Below, in pieces: positions 1 to 9,115 of a DNA stretch of 64,000 bases. The position numbers and the translations under genes were made by a program. The number at the start of each line of letters is the position of its first letter. Within the stretch, counting starts at the first letter, position 1. The notes under the pieces were generated by a model. That model saw only the letters and a program-made list of their open reading frames with translations. It made no database searches and was not told the DNA's origin. This stretch comes from Sinorhizobium numidicum (GTDB lineage: Bacteria > Pseudomonadota > Alphaproteobacteria > Rhizobiales > Rhizobiaceae): assembly GCF_029892045.1 (NCBI RefSeq), contig NZ_CP120369.1:434001-498000 (forward strand). Reading direction: 5' to 3'.

Positions 1-20
1 GCGCAGGCGCGCAGACGGCC

Positions 21-659
21 TCAGTTGCAAAGCGACCGGAGAGCGTCCGGCTTCATGATGTCGATCGTTCTTGCGCCTCTAAGAGCGATGACGCTGCGGT
101 CTTTGAGTTTTGTCATCACGCGCGATACTGTCTCGATCGTGAGGCCGAGATAGTCGGCAATGTCCTGCCGCAACATCGGCAATCGCAACTGCCTGCCTCC
201 TCCTTGACGCTCGCAAATATCGATCAGGAATGCGGCAATTCGTTCCACGGCACATTGCCTGCCGATCACCAGAAGATGCTGCTGAGCCCGCGCCATGCCG
301 ATCAAGGCGAGAGCGAGAAGCTCTCGCGAACGCTCCTGCATATGCCGCCGCCCGAAGACGGCCAGGGTTGTTTCCGTGATGGCCTCGGCAAAGAAAGAAT
401 GGTTGGAGCCCGCTTCGAAACCGAACATTTCGCCTGGCAGATGAAAAGATACGACCTGTCGCCGTCCGTCCGAGAGCAGGCGATAGATACGCACGGCGCC
501 AGTAGAAACCTGATAGCACTTCTCGATCAAATCGCCCTCGGCATAAATCTCCCGACCAGCCCTGTAGGTGGCGACAAGGTGGGGCCCCGAAATTTGGGTC
601 CGTGCAACGTCTTCGGCCGGTCGGAAGGGCTGTTCTTTGGGTTGTGCAGCGGCGTACAT
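21..659 (-). CDS. fixK: FixK, Crp/Fnr-family regulator (copy 1)
   Basis: This 212-residue Crp/Fnr-family activator would switch on microaerobic genes by binding TTGA-N6-TCAA boxes, several of which occur in this window. It has an N-terminal cyclic-nucleotide-like beta-roll (motif VRIYRLLSDGRRQVVSF) and a C-terminal helix-turn-helix (RQDIADYLGLTIETVSRV). It lacks the N-terminal cysteine cluster of Fnr, as expected for FixK. The frame is open to 701, but the ATG at 659 has an AGGGGA ribosome site 8 bases upstream and gives the usual FixK length. It lies downstream of fixT, with its own promoter region between them. The central part is nearly identical to the copy at 13475-14113, while the C-terminal end differs. 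Family assignment is secure. Confidence 0.93.
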   Translation of the reverse strand: MYAAAQPKEQPFRPAEDVARTQISGPHLVATYRAGREIYAEGDLIEKCYQVSTGAVRIYRLLSDGRRQVVSFHLPGEMFGFEAGSNHSFFAEAITETTLAVFGRRHMQERSRELLALALIGMARAQQHLLVIGRQCAVERIAAFLIDICERQGGGRQLRLPMLRQDIADYLGLTIETVSRVMTKLKDRSVIALRGARTIDIMKPDALRSLCN

Positions 660-721
660 GTCGTGTCCCCTGTTCAGTGTGGGGACAGATTGACAGTTCA
701 CGCGACTTGGAGAAATTCGGT

Positions 722-747
722 TAGACCACTAAGGGAAATTACTTAGC
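722..747 (-). promoter_or_regulatory. Candidate FixJ-binding site in the fixK promoter
   Basis: Read on the minus strand, TAAGTAATTTCCCTTAGTGG overlaps the fixT stop codon and lies about 65-90 bases before the fixK start. It resembles, from memory, the FixJ-binding element of the S. meliloti fixK promoter. The same sequence precedes the second fixK copy. Sequence match only. Confidence 0.5.
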
Positions 748-1158
748 CGCTTCGATCAGGCTGTTGATCACGCCGAGCAGGTCGGGACCGGTGAACGGCT
801 TCGTCAAGACGTTGTCGACAGGCGCTTGGTGCGCCGACAGCCCGTCAACCAGCAGAATGGCCCTCGCTCCGAGCTTCTTGAGGAATTGCGCGGCGGCCTG
901 CGGCTCTGATCTCAGTATCTCATCATCGAGAATTGTGCACAGCGCCTCGCGGGAAGAGTCTTCGGCCTTCTGCACGGTGTCGTAGGACTCGGTCGAATAT
1001 CCTTCGACCTCAAGCGCGAAAGCCACGGACCTTCGGAGTCCGTGGTCGGCTGCAACGACGACAATGCTTCTTCCACCTAACAACTTGAAATCCCGCTCAT
1101 CTGGCGTGTGTTGGCAGCCATCAGCCGGCATTAGAGCGCTTGCGGCAATGCGACGCAT
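739..1158 (-). CDS. fixT: FixT-like receiver-fold protein (copy 1)
   Basis: This small single-domain protein resembles a response-regulator receiver: a hydrophobic IVVVAADHGLRRSVAFALEVEGY opening and a conserved lysine in VLTKPF near the end. The usual acidic pocket is altered to AAD, and the phospho-acceptor strand reads ILDDE. Its place between fixJ and fixK matches fixT of S. meliloti, whose product inhibits the FixL kinase in a feedback loop. I infer the same role here. The start is uncertain: the ATG at 1131 is the first codon shared with the copy at 14193-14627, and neither start has a clear ribosome site. It could also be an uncharacterised single-domain receiver. Confidence 0.68.
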   Translation of the reverse strand: MRRIAASALMPADGCQHTPDERDFKLLGGRSIVVVAADHGLRRSVAFALEVEGYSTESYDTVQKAEDSSREALCTILDDEILRSEPQAAAQFLKKLGARAILLVDGLSAHQAPVDNVLTKPFTGPDLLGVINSLIEAAK

Positions 1159-1181
1159 TGCGCGAGATCAACTCGGCCAAA

Positions 1182-1796
1182 CTAGGGAGGACCGAAACCC
1201 GCGGCGAGAGCCATTCGAACAAGATGCGCAAGGCTCTTTGCCTTCATCTTGGTCATCACATTGGCGCGGTGCACCTCAACGGTGCGCGGGCTGATGTCCA
1301 GGTCGTAGGCGATCGACTTGTTGGGAAGGCCCGCCACCACAGCCGAGAGCACCTGGCGTTCTCTCCCACTGAGAGTCTGCAGGCGTGCCTGAATGTCGAC
1401 GACTTCCTCTGCATCGGCTTCCGGAACGGCCAGATGTTCAGATGCTCTCTCGATCGCCTCGATGATCACGGAATCCTCGAAAGGTTTCTCGATGAAATCC
1501 ACGGCCCCGGCTTTCATAGCCTCCACCGCCATGGGCACGTCACCGTGACCGGTGATCACAATCGAAGGTATCTTGATTTTGCGGTCGCCGAGGTTGCGCA
1601 GCAGATCGACGCCGGACATTTCCGGCATCCTCAGATCCGTCACGAGAATCCCGTCTCTGACGTTCGGTGCGAAAGCGCGAAAGGCATCGGCCGATTGATG
1701 AATTTTCACAGCGAAGCCGTTCATCGTCAGCATGAAGGCAAGCGATTTCCTGACTGCCTCTTCGTCATCGACAATGTGGACTGTAAAGTCAGTCAT
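1182..1796 (-). CDS. fixJ: FixJ, two-component response regulator
   Basis: This 204-residue NarL/FixJ-type regulator is phosphorylated by FixL at low oxygen and activates fixK. The receiver domain begins at [16 protein letters not shown], has the phospho-acceptor Asp54 in TDLRMPEM and the conserved Lys in FIEKPF. A LuxR-type helix-turn-helix follows ([21 protein letters not shown]). The start at 1796 gives the family length and overlaps the fixL stop by 8 bases, so the pair is translationally coupled. An upstream in-frame ATG at 1874 lies inside fixL and is unlikely. Nearly full-length agreement with the S. meliloti FixJ I recall makes this call secure. Confidence 0.96.
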   Translation of the reverse strand: MTDFTVHIVDDEEAVRKSLAFMLTMNGFAVKIHQSADAFRAFAPNVRDGILVTDLRMPEMSGVDLLRNLGDRKIKIPSIVITGHGDVPMAVEAMKAGAVDFIEKPFEDSVIIEAIERASEHLAVPEADAEEVVDIQARLQTLSGRERQVLSAVVAGLPNKSIAYDLDISPRTVEVHRANVMTKMKAKSLAHLVRMALAAGFGPP

Positions 1797-3318
1797 TGGA
1801 ATCGATCCGTTCATCTTCATATGCGGGAAGCGTGAAGCGGAAAGTAGCCCCACCGGCCGTATTTTTCGAGACAATCATCTCACCGCCATGCGCCTCGACG
1901 ATGCGTTTCGAAATGGAAAGCCCGATGCCCATTCCGCTTGCCTTTGTCGTAACGAACGGCTTGAAAAGCTGACCGGCGATTTCCTCTGGAATGCCTCCGC
2001 CCGTGTCCTCGACGACGACGGCAACCTCGCCCCGATCAGCCGGCATCGTCCGGATCGTGAGTTCTCGGCCCTCGACGTGGCGCATCGCCTCAATCCCGTT
2101 ACGCATCAGATTGATGAGGACCTGCTGGACCTGGATTCGGTCGACCATTACCATTTCGGCACCGGGCAAATATTCGAATACGGTCCGGACCCCTTGCTCG
2201 CGAGAACCGACCAGAGCCAGCGCGGCGGCCTCCTCCACCAGCTTGCGAATGTCTTCCGGGGCCTTTTCCGTCTCGCCCTTCGTGACGAACTCCCTAAGAT
2301 GCTTGATGATCTGGCCGGCCCGCAGCGACTGGCTGGCCACCTCTTCAAGCGCCTCGCGCATTCGCGTGGCGACGGCGTCGTCCATGTCACGTAACAGCCT
2401 CGTACAGCCATGCGAATAGTTGGCGATCGCCGACAACGGCTGGTTCAGTTCGTGGGCAAGCGTCGACGCCATCTCGCCCATCTCGTTTAGGCGGGCCAAC
2501 CTCGCAAGTTCAGCCTGGATCTGCTCGAGCCTCGCAGCGGACTCCTCCCGCTCCGTGAGGTCTCTGATGAAGCCAGTGAAGAACCTCTCACCGCCTGACT
2601 GCATCTCCCCCACGGCGAGTTTCATCGGAAAGGTCGATCCATCCTTCCGTTGCCCGGAGACGACCCGATCGATGCCGATGATGCGCTTTTCGCCAGTTCT
2701 TAGGTAACGCTGCATGTATCCGTCGTGTTCGTGGCGATAGGGTTGCGGCATCAATATGCGCAGGTTCTGGCCAATGACTTCCTCCTCCGCATATCCGAAC
2801 TGCCGCACGGCCGCGGCGTTGAAGGAGACGATTGTACCATCGGTGGTACTGACTACAGTGGCGTCCGGAACCGTATCCAAGATAGACCTCAAATGTGCAT
2901 CGCGAGCCCTGACGACGTCCTCCGTCCTGTAGATGGCGCGTCTCGCCGCCTGGAGTACTTCCGCGAGAGCCATGGTTAGAAGCACCGCCACTGCGAAGGA
3001 GATCAACTCGACTAAGCTCGGATCGGAGGCGTTCTCGAGCTGCTGAAGAGTGGCCGCTGCGGCAAATGACAGCCCGGCCGCAAAGGCGACCAGACCCGAT
3101 CGGCCGGCAATTGCGACGAGAAGGATCACGGGGGTGAAGGAAAGGAGAATGGCGCTACCGCCCAAGACCTTCCATAGCCCCCAGCGCAGCGCAACAACAC
3201 TCAATACCGCCGCCGTCGTGAGAATGTAGGCCGAGGTGCGATCGAACTGCCATCTGATGAGCGACCGCCCCAGCCGCGTCCCTTCGACGATGCGCGTTGA
3301 CTGCATTCCGTTATCCAC
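1789..3318 (-). CDS. fixL: FixL, oxygen-sensing heme histidine kinase
   Basis: This 509-residue membrane kinase senses oxygen through a heme PAS domain and phosphorylates FixJ. About four hydrophobic segments lie between residues 30 and 120. The PAS domain follows, with the likely heme-ligating His198 in RHEHDGY and the [15 protein letters not shown] region that senses ligand. The phospho-accepting His289 sits in [10 protein letters not shown], and the ATP-binding N, G1 and G2 boxes follow ([27 protein letters not shown]). It overlaps fixJ. Both the first ATG and one at residue 5 are possible starts. Nothing looks damaged. Confidence 0.95.
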   Translation of the reverse strand: MDNGMQSTRIVEGTRLGRSLIRWQFDRTSAYILTTAAVLSVVALRWGLWKVLGGSAILLSFTPVILLVAIAGRSGLVAFAAGLSFAAAATLQQLENASDPSLVELISFAVAVLLTMALAEVLQAARRAIYRTEDVVRARDAHLRSILDTVPDATVVSTTDGTIVSFNAAAVRQFGYAEEEVIGQNLRILMPQPYRHEHDGYMQRYLRTGEKRIIGIDRVVSGQRKDGSTFPMKLAVGEMQSGGERFFTGFIRDLTEREESAARLEQIQAELARLARLNEMGEMASTLAHELNQPLSAIANYSHGCTRLLRDMDDAVATRMREALEEVASQSLRAGQIIKHLREFVTKGETEKAPEDIRKLVEEAAALALVGSREQGVRTVFEYLPGAEMVMVDRIQVQQVLINLMRNGIEAMRHVEGRELTIRTMPADRGEVAVVVEDTGGGIPEEIAGQLFKPFVTTKASGMGIGLSISKRIVEAHGGEMIVSKNTAGGATFRFTLPAYEDERIDSND

Positions 3319-3623
3319 TGCAGGAACGAACTGTCGTTGTGTACAGATTGTCGCGACTGGGTCGCGGCCCGCCGCACACTCTCGCGCATCTATAATCCAT
3401 CTTGGTGCCAGTCAGCCATCCGCTCGTCTGAACAAATCGTGCCATGATTCAGCGCCGATGGGCGTCATTCATTCATGGCTTTTCACAAGTCATCTCCGGT
3501 TGAGTCTTGTCCCTACTCGGCTGCGCTAGGGTAAACTTGTCATAAATGCAAGGCGCAAAACGGGTCCGGCGACTCTGGTTCCGTTACACCAAACCCGTTC
3601 CTCATGTGACTGGTGGGCCTCAG
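3319..3623. other. Intergenic region between fixL and pseudoazurin
   Basis: About 300 bases with no convincing gene. It holds the fixL upstream region and the 3' flank of the pseudoazurin gene. I see no FixK box, sigma54 element or clear terminator. Confidence 0.5.
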
Positions 3624-4067
3624 TTACGGAAGGGCAGCTAGGAGAGCGGCGTCGAGGCGCTCCCGCGCCTTCTTCGGCAGCTTGCCGGTTTTCACCTTTT
3701 CGACGTTCGCAGGCGCATCTCCGACAATCACAACGCCGACCATGCCCATGCCGACATGCGGCGCGCATTTGACGGCGTAAATGCCGGGTGCATCGAACGT
3801 AACCTTATAGGTCTCGTTCATCTTGCTCTTGAAGGGCCTTGCGCCGTCGGGGATCATGTCCTTGATCGTCTCGACGTTATGCCCCTTGTCCTTTGGGACG
3901 AAGGTGACGCTGTCGCCCGGGTTCAGCTTGACGAATGCCGGTTCGAACACCATCGCTCCCTCAGCACCGTTGTTGAGCATGTGAACTTCGAAATCGGCCG
4001 CATATGCGCTGCCGGCGAACGCCGCAAGCAAAACGGCAGCGGCAGCGCCCTTTGAGAATGTCTGCAC
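3624..4067 (-). CDS. Pseudoazurin, periplasmic type-1 copper protein
   Basis: This 147-residue precursor carries a Sec signal peptide (hydrophobic [16 protein letters not shown], cleavage near AYA-ADF). The cupredoxin fold has the expected copper ligands: His in KGHNVETI and the Cys, His and Met of [13 protein letters not shown]. Pseudoazurins donate electrons to denitrification reductases or other periplasmic acceptors. The start is the GTG at 4067, which has AAAGGAG six bases upstream; the longer open frame to 4112 lacks such a site. The gene diverges from hemN and has its own FixK box at 4142-4155, so low-oxygen control by FixK is likely. In S. meliloti an azu gene lies in the comparable place. 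Confidence 0.92.
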   Translation of the reverse strand: MQTFSKGAAAAVLLAAFAGSAYAADFEVHMLNNGAEGAMVFEPAFVKLNPGDSVTFVPKDKGHNVETIKDMIPDGARPFKSKMNETYKVTFDAPGIYAVKCAPHVGMGMVGVVIVGDAPANVEKVKTGKLPKKARERLDAALLAALP

Positions 4068-4141
4068 GGAATTCTCCTTTGGTTTAAGAACCCTACTTGG
4101 TTCCTGCAGCAAGGAGATACGATAGATACGACGCTGTCTCT

Positions 4142-4155
4142 TTGATGCTCGTCAA
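4142..4155 (-). promoter_or_regulatory. FixK/Fnr box for pseudoazurin
   Basis: The sequence TTGATGCTCGTCAA matches TTGA-N6-TCAA exactly. Its centre lies about 81 bases before the pseudoazurin GTG. A class II arrangement (box centred at -41.5) would place the transcript start near 4107, leaving a 40-base leader. Confidence 0.75.
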
Positions 4156-4215
4156 ACCACTGGATGAAGCTGTGTGTTTTTGAATGCGCAGTGGAAGAGC
4201 CTTTGTCGCGAATTC

Positions 4216-4229
4216 TTGACATTGCTCAA
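4216..4229 (+). promoter_or_regulatory. FixK/Fnr box for hemN
   Basis: The sequence TTGACATTGCTCAA matches TTGA-N6-TCAA. With the box at -41.5, transcription would start near 4264 and reach the hemN ATG at 4296. The same box with similar flanks recurs at 14655-14668. Confidence 0.78.
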
Positions 4230-4295
4230 AGAGAAAGACGCGGAGCGTGTCTAGGATCGTCTCAGTTCTGTTATCCGCTACAGGGGGCTGCCTTC

Positions 4296-5648
4296 ATGCA
4301 ACCGGATCTTGTCGCCAAATACGGCGAGGCACGCCTGCCCCGCTACACGAGCTATCCGACCGCACCGCGCTTTTCGCCGACCATCGACGCCGGCAACTAT
4401 GGCGGTTGGCTCGCGGCCACGCCGGCGGAAAAGCCGGTATCCCTCTATCTGCATATCCCCTTCTGCCGCTCGATGTGCTGGTATTGCGGCTGTAACACGA
4501 CGATCACCCAGCGCGACCAGCCGATCCTCGACTATCTGGACATGCTGCGCGAGGAAGTGCGCCTGGTCTCGGTGGCGGCGAGGAAAAACCTCGCCGTCGA
4601 TCACGTGCATTTCGGAGGCGGAACGCCGACGATCATGAAGCCGCAGGAGTTTCATGATCTCATCCGCGTTCTGCGCGACCGTTTCGGGTTCACGAAAGAC
4701 GCCGAAATCGCGGTGGAAATCGACCCGCAAACGCTCGAACGGGAAATGGCGACGGCTCTTGGCGAAGCAGGCGTGCGCCGCGCGAGTCTCGGCGTCCAGA
4801 GCTTCGACTCGGTCGTGCAGAAGGCGATCAACCGGAAGCAGAGCGAGGAACAGACGATGGAAGCCGTTGCCCGGTTGCGGCGGGCAGGCGTCGCCAGCAT
4901 CAATTTCGATCTCATCTACGGCCTGCCGCACCAGACTGTTCAATCCTGCGTCAACACGGCCGAGGCCGCTATCGCCATGCGGCCCGACCGCTTCGCCGTC
5001 TTCGGCTATGCGCATGTTCCGTCCTTCAAGAAACACCAGAAGCTGATCGACGAGACCGCGCTTGCCGATGCGGAGGGTCGGATCGTCCAGGCGGAGGCGA
5101 TCGCTGCAACGCTCGTTGCCGCCGGTTATCGCCGCATCGGCCTCGATCACTTCGCCCGCGCCGACGATAACCTGGCGGTCGCACAAGCCGTGGGGCAATT
5201 GCATCGCAACTTCCAGGGCTATACGACCGATGCCTGCGATACGCTGATCGGCTTCGGCGCTTCGGCGATCGGGCGGACGACGAAGGGCTATGCACAGAAC
5301 GAGGTGCAGCCCGGCCTCTATGCGCAAAAGATCGCTGCCGGCCGTCTCGCCACGGTGAAAGGCTATCGTCTTACCGAGGAGGACCGGCTGCGGGCAGCGA
5401 TCATCGAGCGGCTGATGTGCGACTTTTCCGCGGACATTCCGGCCATTGCCGCCGCGCACGGCTTCGATCCCGGCATCGTGCTCGAAAGCAATGCGAGGCT
5501 CGTCATGCTGGAAGGCGACGGCATCCTCGAAAATACCGCCGGCGTCATCAGGCTCCGCGAGGAGGGGCGCTTCCTGATCCGTGCCGTGGCGACCGCCTTC
5601 GATGCCTATCTGGATCAGTCGGCGCGCACGCACAGCAAGTCGGCGTGA
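4296..5648 (+). CDS. hemN: Oxygen-independent coproporphyrinogen III dehydrogenase
   Basis: This 450-residue radical-SAM enzyme makes protoporphyrinogen precursor without oxygen, which keeps heme synthesis going for the high-affinity oxidase in nodules. The N-terminal KYGEARLPRYTSYPTAP is typical of HemN. The iron-sulfur motif is CRSMCWYCGC (Cys57, Cys61, Cys64), and VHFGGGTPT is the SAM-binding glycine motif. The start at 4296 follows AGGGGG and gives normal length; the frame is open back to 4164. A FixK box lies upstream. A paralogue follows at 6081-7442, and a C-terminal fragment of another lies at 14727-15221. Confidence 0.95.
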   Translation: MQPDLVAKYGEARLPRYTSYPTAPRFSPTIDAGNYGGWLAATPAEKPVSLYLHIPFCRSMCWYCGCNTTITQRDQPILDYLDMLREEVRLVSVAARKNLAVDHVHFGGGTPTIMKPQEFHDLIRVLRDRFGFTKDAEIAVEIDPQTLEREMATALGEAGVRRASLGVQSFDSVVQKAINRKQSEEQTMEAVARLRRAGVASINFDLIYGLPHQTVQSCVNTAEAAIAMRPDRFAVFGYAHVPSFKKHQKLIDETALADAEGRIVQAEAIAATLVAAGYRRIGLDHFARADDNLAVAQAVGQLHRNFQGYTTDACDTLIGFGASAIGRTTKGYAQNEVQPGLYAQKIAAGRLATVKGYRLTEEDRLRAAIIERLMCDFSADIPAIAAAHGFDPGIVLESNARLVMLEGDGILENTAGVIRLREEGRFLIRAVATAFDAYLDQSARTHSKSA

Positions 5649-6037
5649 GTTATCCGAGAAGACAGAGGGGCCCAGCATTGGTGGCACTACCAGGGCACTA
5701 CCAGGCCCTTCCGCGACGGCCGCCCCCCGCTTATCGCACAAGCCAGTGGTAAGCGGCAGGGCTGCAGCCAGCCTACTATATGGCTTACGACGGCATAGGC
5801 GTTATGTACGAAGATCGTCGGCACGTGAGATTTCCCCTCGCGCTCAACCGGCAACTCCGAACATATGCAGCCCCGAGCGGCGCGCCGACTCTCTCATATA
5901 GACCGGGTTGCCGCACAAACGACGGAACCATCCATTCGGTCAAGCTAGCGTGGCCTGAATGCATTGACTGCGAAACATCGCCTTCCGCGCGCGTGAGCAT
6001 TGGACGAGATGCAAAGCTCCCGCCGAGCGGAACAGAT
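5649..6037. other. Intergenic region between the two hemN genes
   Basis: About 390 bases with no gene I can support. It includes a short tandem repeat of GGCACTACCAG near 5683-5706 and ends at a FixK box. Confidence 0.45.
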
Positions 6038-6051
6038 TTGATATAGCTCAA
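6038..6051 (+). promoter_or_regulatory. FixK/Fnr box for the second hemN
   Basis: The sequence TTGATATAGCTCAA matches TTGA-N6-TCAA. If the box acts at -41.5, transcription would start near 6086, just after the ATG at 6081, which favours a later translation start such as the GTG at 6102. Confidence 0.75.
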
Positions 6052-6080
6052 AGACACAGGAGGGCGCCCCGGTTAGTGAG

Positions 6081-7442
6081 ATGGTGACATTCAGCATCGG
6101 AGTGCAACCATTGCCGACCTCCATCCTGGCAAAATACAGCGACCCCGGCCCCCCTTGGTACACCATTTATCCGACTGCACCGCAGTTCTCCGCGGCAGTT
6201 GGCGCCGAGGCTTACGAGCACTGGCTGAGGGAGCTCCCGGCTAAGGATGCGATATCGCTCTATATTCACATTCCGTTCTGCCGATCAATCTGCTGGTATT
6301 GCGGCTGCCCTACCACCATCTCCCGCCTGGATGCGCCGATCCTCCATTATCTCGCGGTACTGCGTGACGAGATCGGTTTGGTCTCGGAGCAAACGCGGCA
6401 GGCGCTGCCGGTGAGCGACGTGCACTTCGGCGGTGGAAGCCCTAACCTCATCGAGCCAGCAGAGTTCCTCGGTCTGATGGAGCTCCTGCGCCGCCGTTTC
6501 GCGTTCGTGGAAACGGCAGCCGTGGCCGTCGAGATTGATCCGCGCACGTTCACGCTCGGGATGGCCGAAGCCTTAGGAGCCACCGGCGTGAACCGCGCGA
6601 GCATCGGCATTCAGAGCTTCGATCCCTTAGTTCAAAACGCGATCAACCGCGTACAGAGTGAGGGGCAGACAGCGGCTGCCGTTGAAAACTTGCGCAGGAA
6701 TGGAGTAAGCCGCATCAACTTCGACCTTATCTACGGTCTGCCGCATCAGACGGTGAAGTCCTGCGTGGAAACCGCGACGGCGGCAGTCGCCATGCGCCCG
6801 AACCAGCTTGCGGTGTTCGGGTACTCGCACATTCCATCCGCTATAAAGAATCAGCGCTTGATCGAGAAGACAGCGCTGCCGGACAACGCTGCCCGCGCCG
6901 AACAAGCTGCGGCCGTAGCTGAGACGCTGGTTGCCGCCGGTTACCGAGAGATCGGGCTCGACCATTTCGCCTTGCCGGAAGACGAGCTCACGCTGGCGCA
7001 GAAAGCCGGTCGCCTGCGGCGTAATTCCCTGGGTTATTCGGCCGACACCTGCAAAACCTTGATCGGTTTCGGCGCGTCGGCTATCGGCCGCGTTGGCGAG
7101 GGGTACGTCCAGAACGAAGTTGCGCTGGAATCATACAGCCGGCACATCTCAGCTGGCCGTCTGGCGACGTCAAAGGGCCACCGTCTCACAGACCAAGACA
7201 GCGTGCGAGCCACAATCATCGAGCGGCTGATGTGCGATTTGCAGGCCGACGTGGCGGCAATCTGCGCCGCCCATGGGCTGGACCCGGTGCCGTTTCTCGA
7301 TACAGTAGAACGTTTGGCGATGCTGGCGGAGGACGGTATCGTGGACGTAGAGGACGGATTCATCCGTGTCCGCCACGACTATCGCTTTGTGATTCGCGCT
7401 GTCGCTGCCGCATTCGACGCTTATCTCGACCGCTCTCCGTAA
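6081..7442 (+). CDS. HemN paralogue, radical-SAM coproporphyrinogen III dehydrogenase
   Basis: This protein of up to 453 residues is colinear with the upstream HemN. It keeps the radical-SAM cysteines in CRSICWYCGC and a glycine motif VHFGGGSPN, as well as SIGIQSFDP and INFDLIYGLPHQTV. The sequences have diverged through most of the length, so it is an old paralogue rather than a recent duplication. The ATG at 6081 is separated from an AGGAGGG by 17 bases. The GTG at 6102 aligns with the first residue of the other HemN and fits the FixK-box spacing better. Function is probably anaerobic heme synthesis, but HemN-like HemW proteins show that substrate is not proven by sequence. Confidence 0.85.
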   Translation: MVTFSIGVQPLPTSILAKYSDPGPPWYTIYPTAPQFSAAVGAEAYEHWLRELPAKDAISLYIHIPFCRSICWYCGCPTTISRLDAPILHYLAVLRDEIGLVSEQTRQALPVSDVHFGGGSPNLIEPAEFLGLMELLRRRFAFVETAAVAVEIDPRTFTLGMAEALGATGVNRASIGIQSFDPLVQNAINRVQSEGQTAAAVENLRRNGVSRINFDLIYGLPHQTVKSCVETATAAVAMRPNQLAVFGYSHIPSAIKNQRLIEKTALPDNAARAEQAAAVAETLVAAGYREIGLDHFALPEDELTLAQKAGRLRRNSLGYSADTCKTLIGFGASAIGRVGEGYVQNEVALESYSRHISAGRLATSKGHRLTDQDSVRATIIERLMCDLQADVAAICAAHGLDPVPFLDTVERLAMLAEDGIVDVEDGFIRVRHDYRFVIRAVAAAFDAYLDRSP

Positions 7443-7819
7443 GCACAGCCAACAGCGAGAGCAGAGATCGAGGGGAGCTCCGCGCGTCGCCAACCGACAC
7501 GGCTTCGGTAAACCGTAGGCAGCACTGGCCAGCTTAGCTAGTCGCAACGCAAATGACGGCTCTAGTCAATCCGGCAGGAACACCATCTTGCGCATATTCC
7601 TGCCCGGCCGTAGCCAGGCTCCTCCCACTTGCCGGAAGGATATGGCCCCCAGCCCGCCGAACTGGATGTCGTCGGTCCCACCTTTCTAATCTAGCAGGTC
7701 ACTTGGGCAAGCGAGGCCGTCGTCAAGGATTCGATGGTCACAATCTTCTTCTGCCGTTTTTCGTCGGTCAATGTTGCAGGGAACGCGTTCATTCATATGC
7801 CGGTGACAACCGCTCGCGT
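7443..7819. other. Intergenic region after the second hemN
   Basis: No coding feature supported here. Open frames in this stretch lack ribosome sites and family resemblance. It runs up to the NifA-type sites that precede ompW. Confidence 0.45.
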
Positions 7820-7853
7820 TGTACGATCTCCGACAAGTGTCGATCCTGCGACA
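7820..7853 (+). promoter_or_regulatory. Two tandem NifA-type upstream activator sites
   Basis: Two matches to TGT-N10-ACA lie side by side: TGTACGATCTCCGACA at 7820-7835 and TGTCGATCCTGCGACA at 7838-7853. They are centred about 98 and 80 bases before the predicted start of the sigma54 promoter at 7900-7915, a normal distance for NifA. Confidence 0.75.
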
Positions 7854-7899
7854 TAAGGCAGTGTGCTGCAGCACGTTGCTTTTGAACGGTTTTCTCCTT

Positions 7900-7915
7900 T
7901 GGCACGGTACATGCT
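7900..7915 (+). promoter_or_regulatory. Sigma54 (-24/-12) promoter upstream of ompW
   Basis: TGGCACGGTACATGCT has GG and GC separated by exactly 10 bases and a perfect TGGCACG -24 element; the -12 element deviates at one base. Predicted start near 7926. With the two upstream TGT-N10-ACA sites this is a good NifA/RpoN promoter candidate. Confidence 0.72.
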
Positions 7916-8176
7916 TCACCGTCCAAGAACGCACACTAAGCGTTCGGAACTGCCCATCGTGTTGGTGCGAACATCGAGGCATGATTCTATGCGAGAAACT
8001 CATCTTTTCACCCTCGCCGTTGAACACTTCTATGGAAGCCACAAGCAGGTCAAGCAATGGTGTGTGGCCAATTACTGTCATTCTCCGGCGGCTCGTAGTC
8101 TCAATCCGGTACCCCCACCTTCGTCATCAAGCAGCTCTTACCACCTTCATGGCCAACACTACTAATGGAGAGAAAC

Positions 8177-8851
8177 GTGAACATCATAAAAATTCTCTAT
8201 GCGAGTATCACCGCGGCGATCGTCGCTGTGGCTTGTGAAGCTGAAGCAGGCGACTTTATCAGCGCACACGATGGGGCCGAAATCGCGGCTAGCCCTAACC
8301 CATGGCAGATACGCCTGCGCGCACTCGACGTCATCACAAGAGACTCTGGCCGCGTTGATGGATTAGCAGGCTCCGCCCTCTCGTTCTCTGACACGGTCGC
8401 CCCAGAATTCGATATCTCCTATTTCTTCAGTGACAATATAGCGGCCGAGCTCATCCTCGGCACGACATATGCAAGGGTCCAAGGCGGCGGCTCAATTGCC
8501 GGTTTAGGTGAGCTCGGCAAGACTTGGCTGCTGCCGCCGACGTTAACCCTGCAATACCATTTCACCGACTTTGGTGCCTTCCGACCCTATGTTGGCGCCG
8601 GCGTGAACTATACGATCTTCTACAATCAGTCAGGCAAATCCGCTGACAGGCTCGACGTCAAGAACGCGTTTGGTACGGTCTTGCAAGTTGGTTTTGACTA
8701 CATGATCGATGATCACTGGGGTTTCAACGTCGACGCGAAGAAGATCTTCTTGAGGCCGGATTTCGATGCTAACGTCGGCGGAAGGAATGTCACGGGCAAA
8801 GCGAAGCTTGATCCCTTGCTCTTCGGCGCTGGCATTACCTATCGTTTTTAA
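8177..8851 (+). CDS. OmpW-family outer-membrane protein
   Basis: This protein of about 224 residues has a signal peptide (IIKILYASITAAIVAVACEA) and a beta-barrel-rich body. Features typical of OmpW are NPWQIRLRALDV near the start, SYFFSDNIAAELI, YHFTDFGAFRPYVGAGVNY, and a C-terminal aromatic residue (GAGITYRF) for barrel assembly. OmpW proteins form small eight-stranded barrels thought to pass hydrophobic compounds. I chose the GTG at 8177 because GGAG lies 7 bases upstream; an ATG at 8165 overlaps that site. A sigma54/NifA-type promoter lies about 250 bases upstream, so expression during nitrogen fixation is likely. The long leader is unexplained. Confidence 0.88.
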   Translation: MNIIKILYASITAAIVAVACEAEAGDFISAHDGAEIAASPNPWQIRLRALDVITRDSGRVDGLAGSALSFSDTVAPEFDISYFFSDNIAAELILGTTYARVQGGGSIAGLGELGKTWLLPPTLTLQYHFTDFGAFRPYVGAGVNYTIFYNQSGKSADRLDVKNAFGTVLQVGFDYMIDDHWGFNVDAKKIFLRPDFDANVGGRNVTGKAKLDPLLFGAGITYRF

Positions 8852-8968
8852 TTCGCTTCGGCGATATCAAGCATCCTCGGAGCTAGATATCGAGGAAATC
8901 GTTTGCAGCAGTCGCCCCTTGGCCGACCTTAGGGCTAAAGCTCTCCTTTAAATTAGAGCTGATGCTTT

Positions 8969-9115
8969 TTAGGTCCGGTCATATCCGGGTTCGGTAAGGT
9001 AATCATCGCATTCTTGCGGGGCGACGACCTTGAGGTTTGTCCACAGTCCGTCGTAGATGGCCTGCCGTGACCTGGCTTGCACCTGTTGGCGAAGAGCTTT
9101 TCGATTGATGGTGTG
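8969..9115 (-). pseudogene. C-terminal remnant of an IS630-type transposase
   Basis: The last 45 or so residues before the stop at 8969 resemble the end of IS630/Tc1-type transposases (GLWTNLKVVAPQECDDYLTE, with a final GYD). The frame upstream to 9403 shows no recognisable DDE domain. Short remnant; family call moderate. Confidence 0.45.

Noticed and set aside
204..746. Plus-strand open frame across fixK (also at the second copy)
   Set aside because: It is the complementary shadow of fixK, preserved only because the two fixK copies are nearly identical.
5681..5696. Sigma54-like TGGCACTACCAGGGCA
   Set aside because: The -12 part is poor, there is no TGT-N10-ACA site upstream and no gene at a suitable distance; it is part of a short tandem repeat.
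4278..5741. 487-residue minus-strand frame over hemN
   Set aside because: Shadow of a high-GC gene; composition lacks any domain and hemN on the plus strand is certain.
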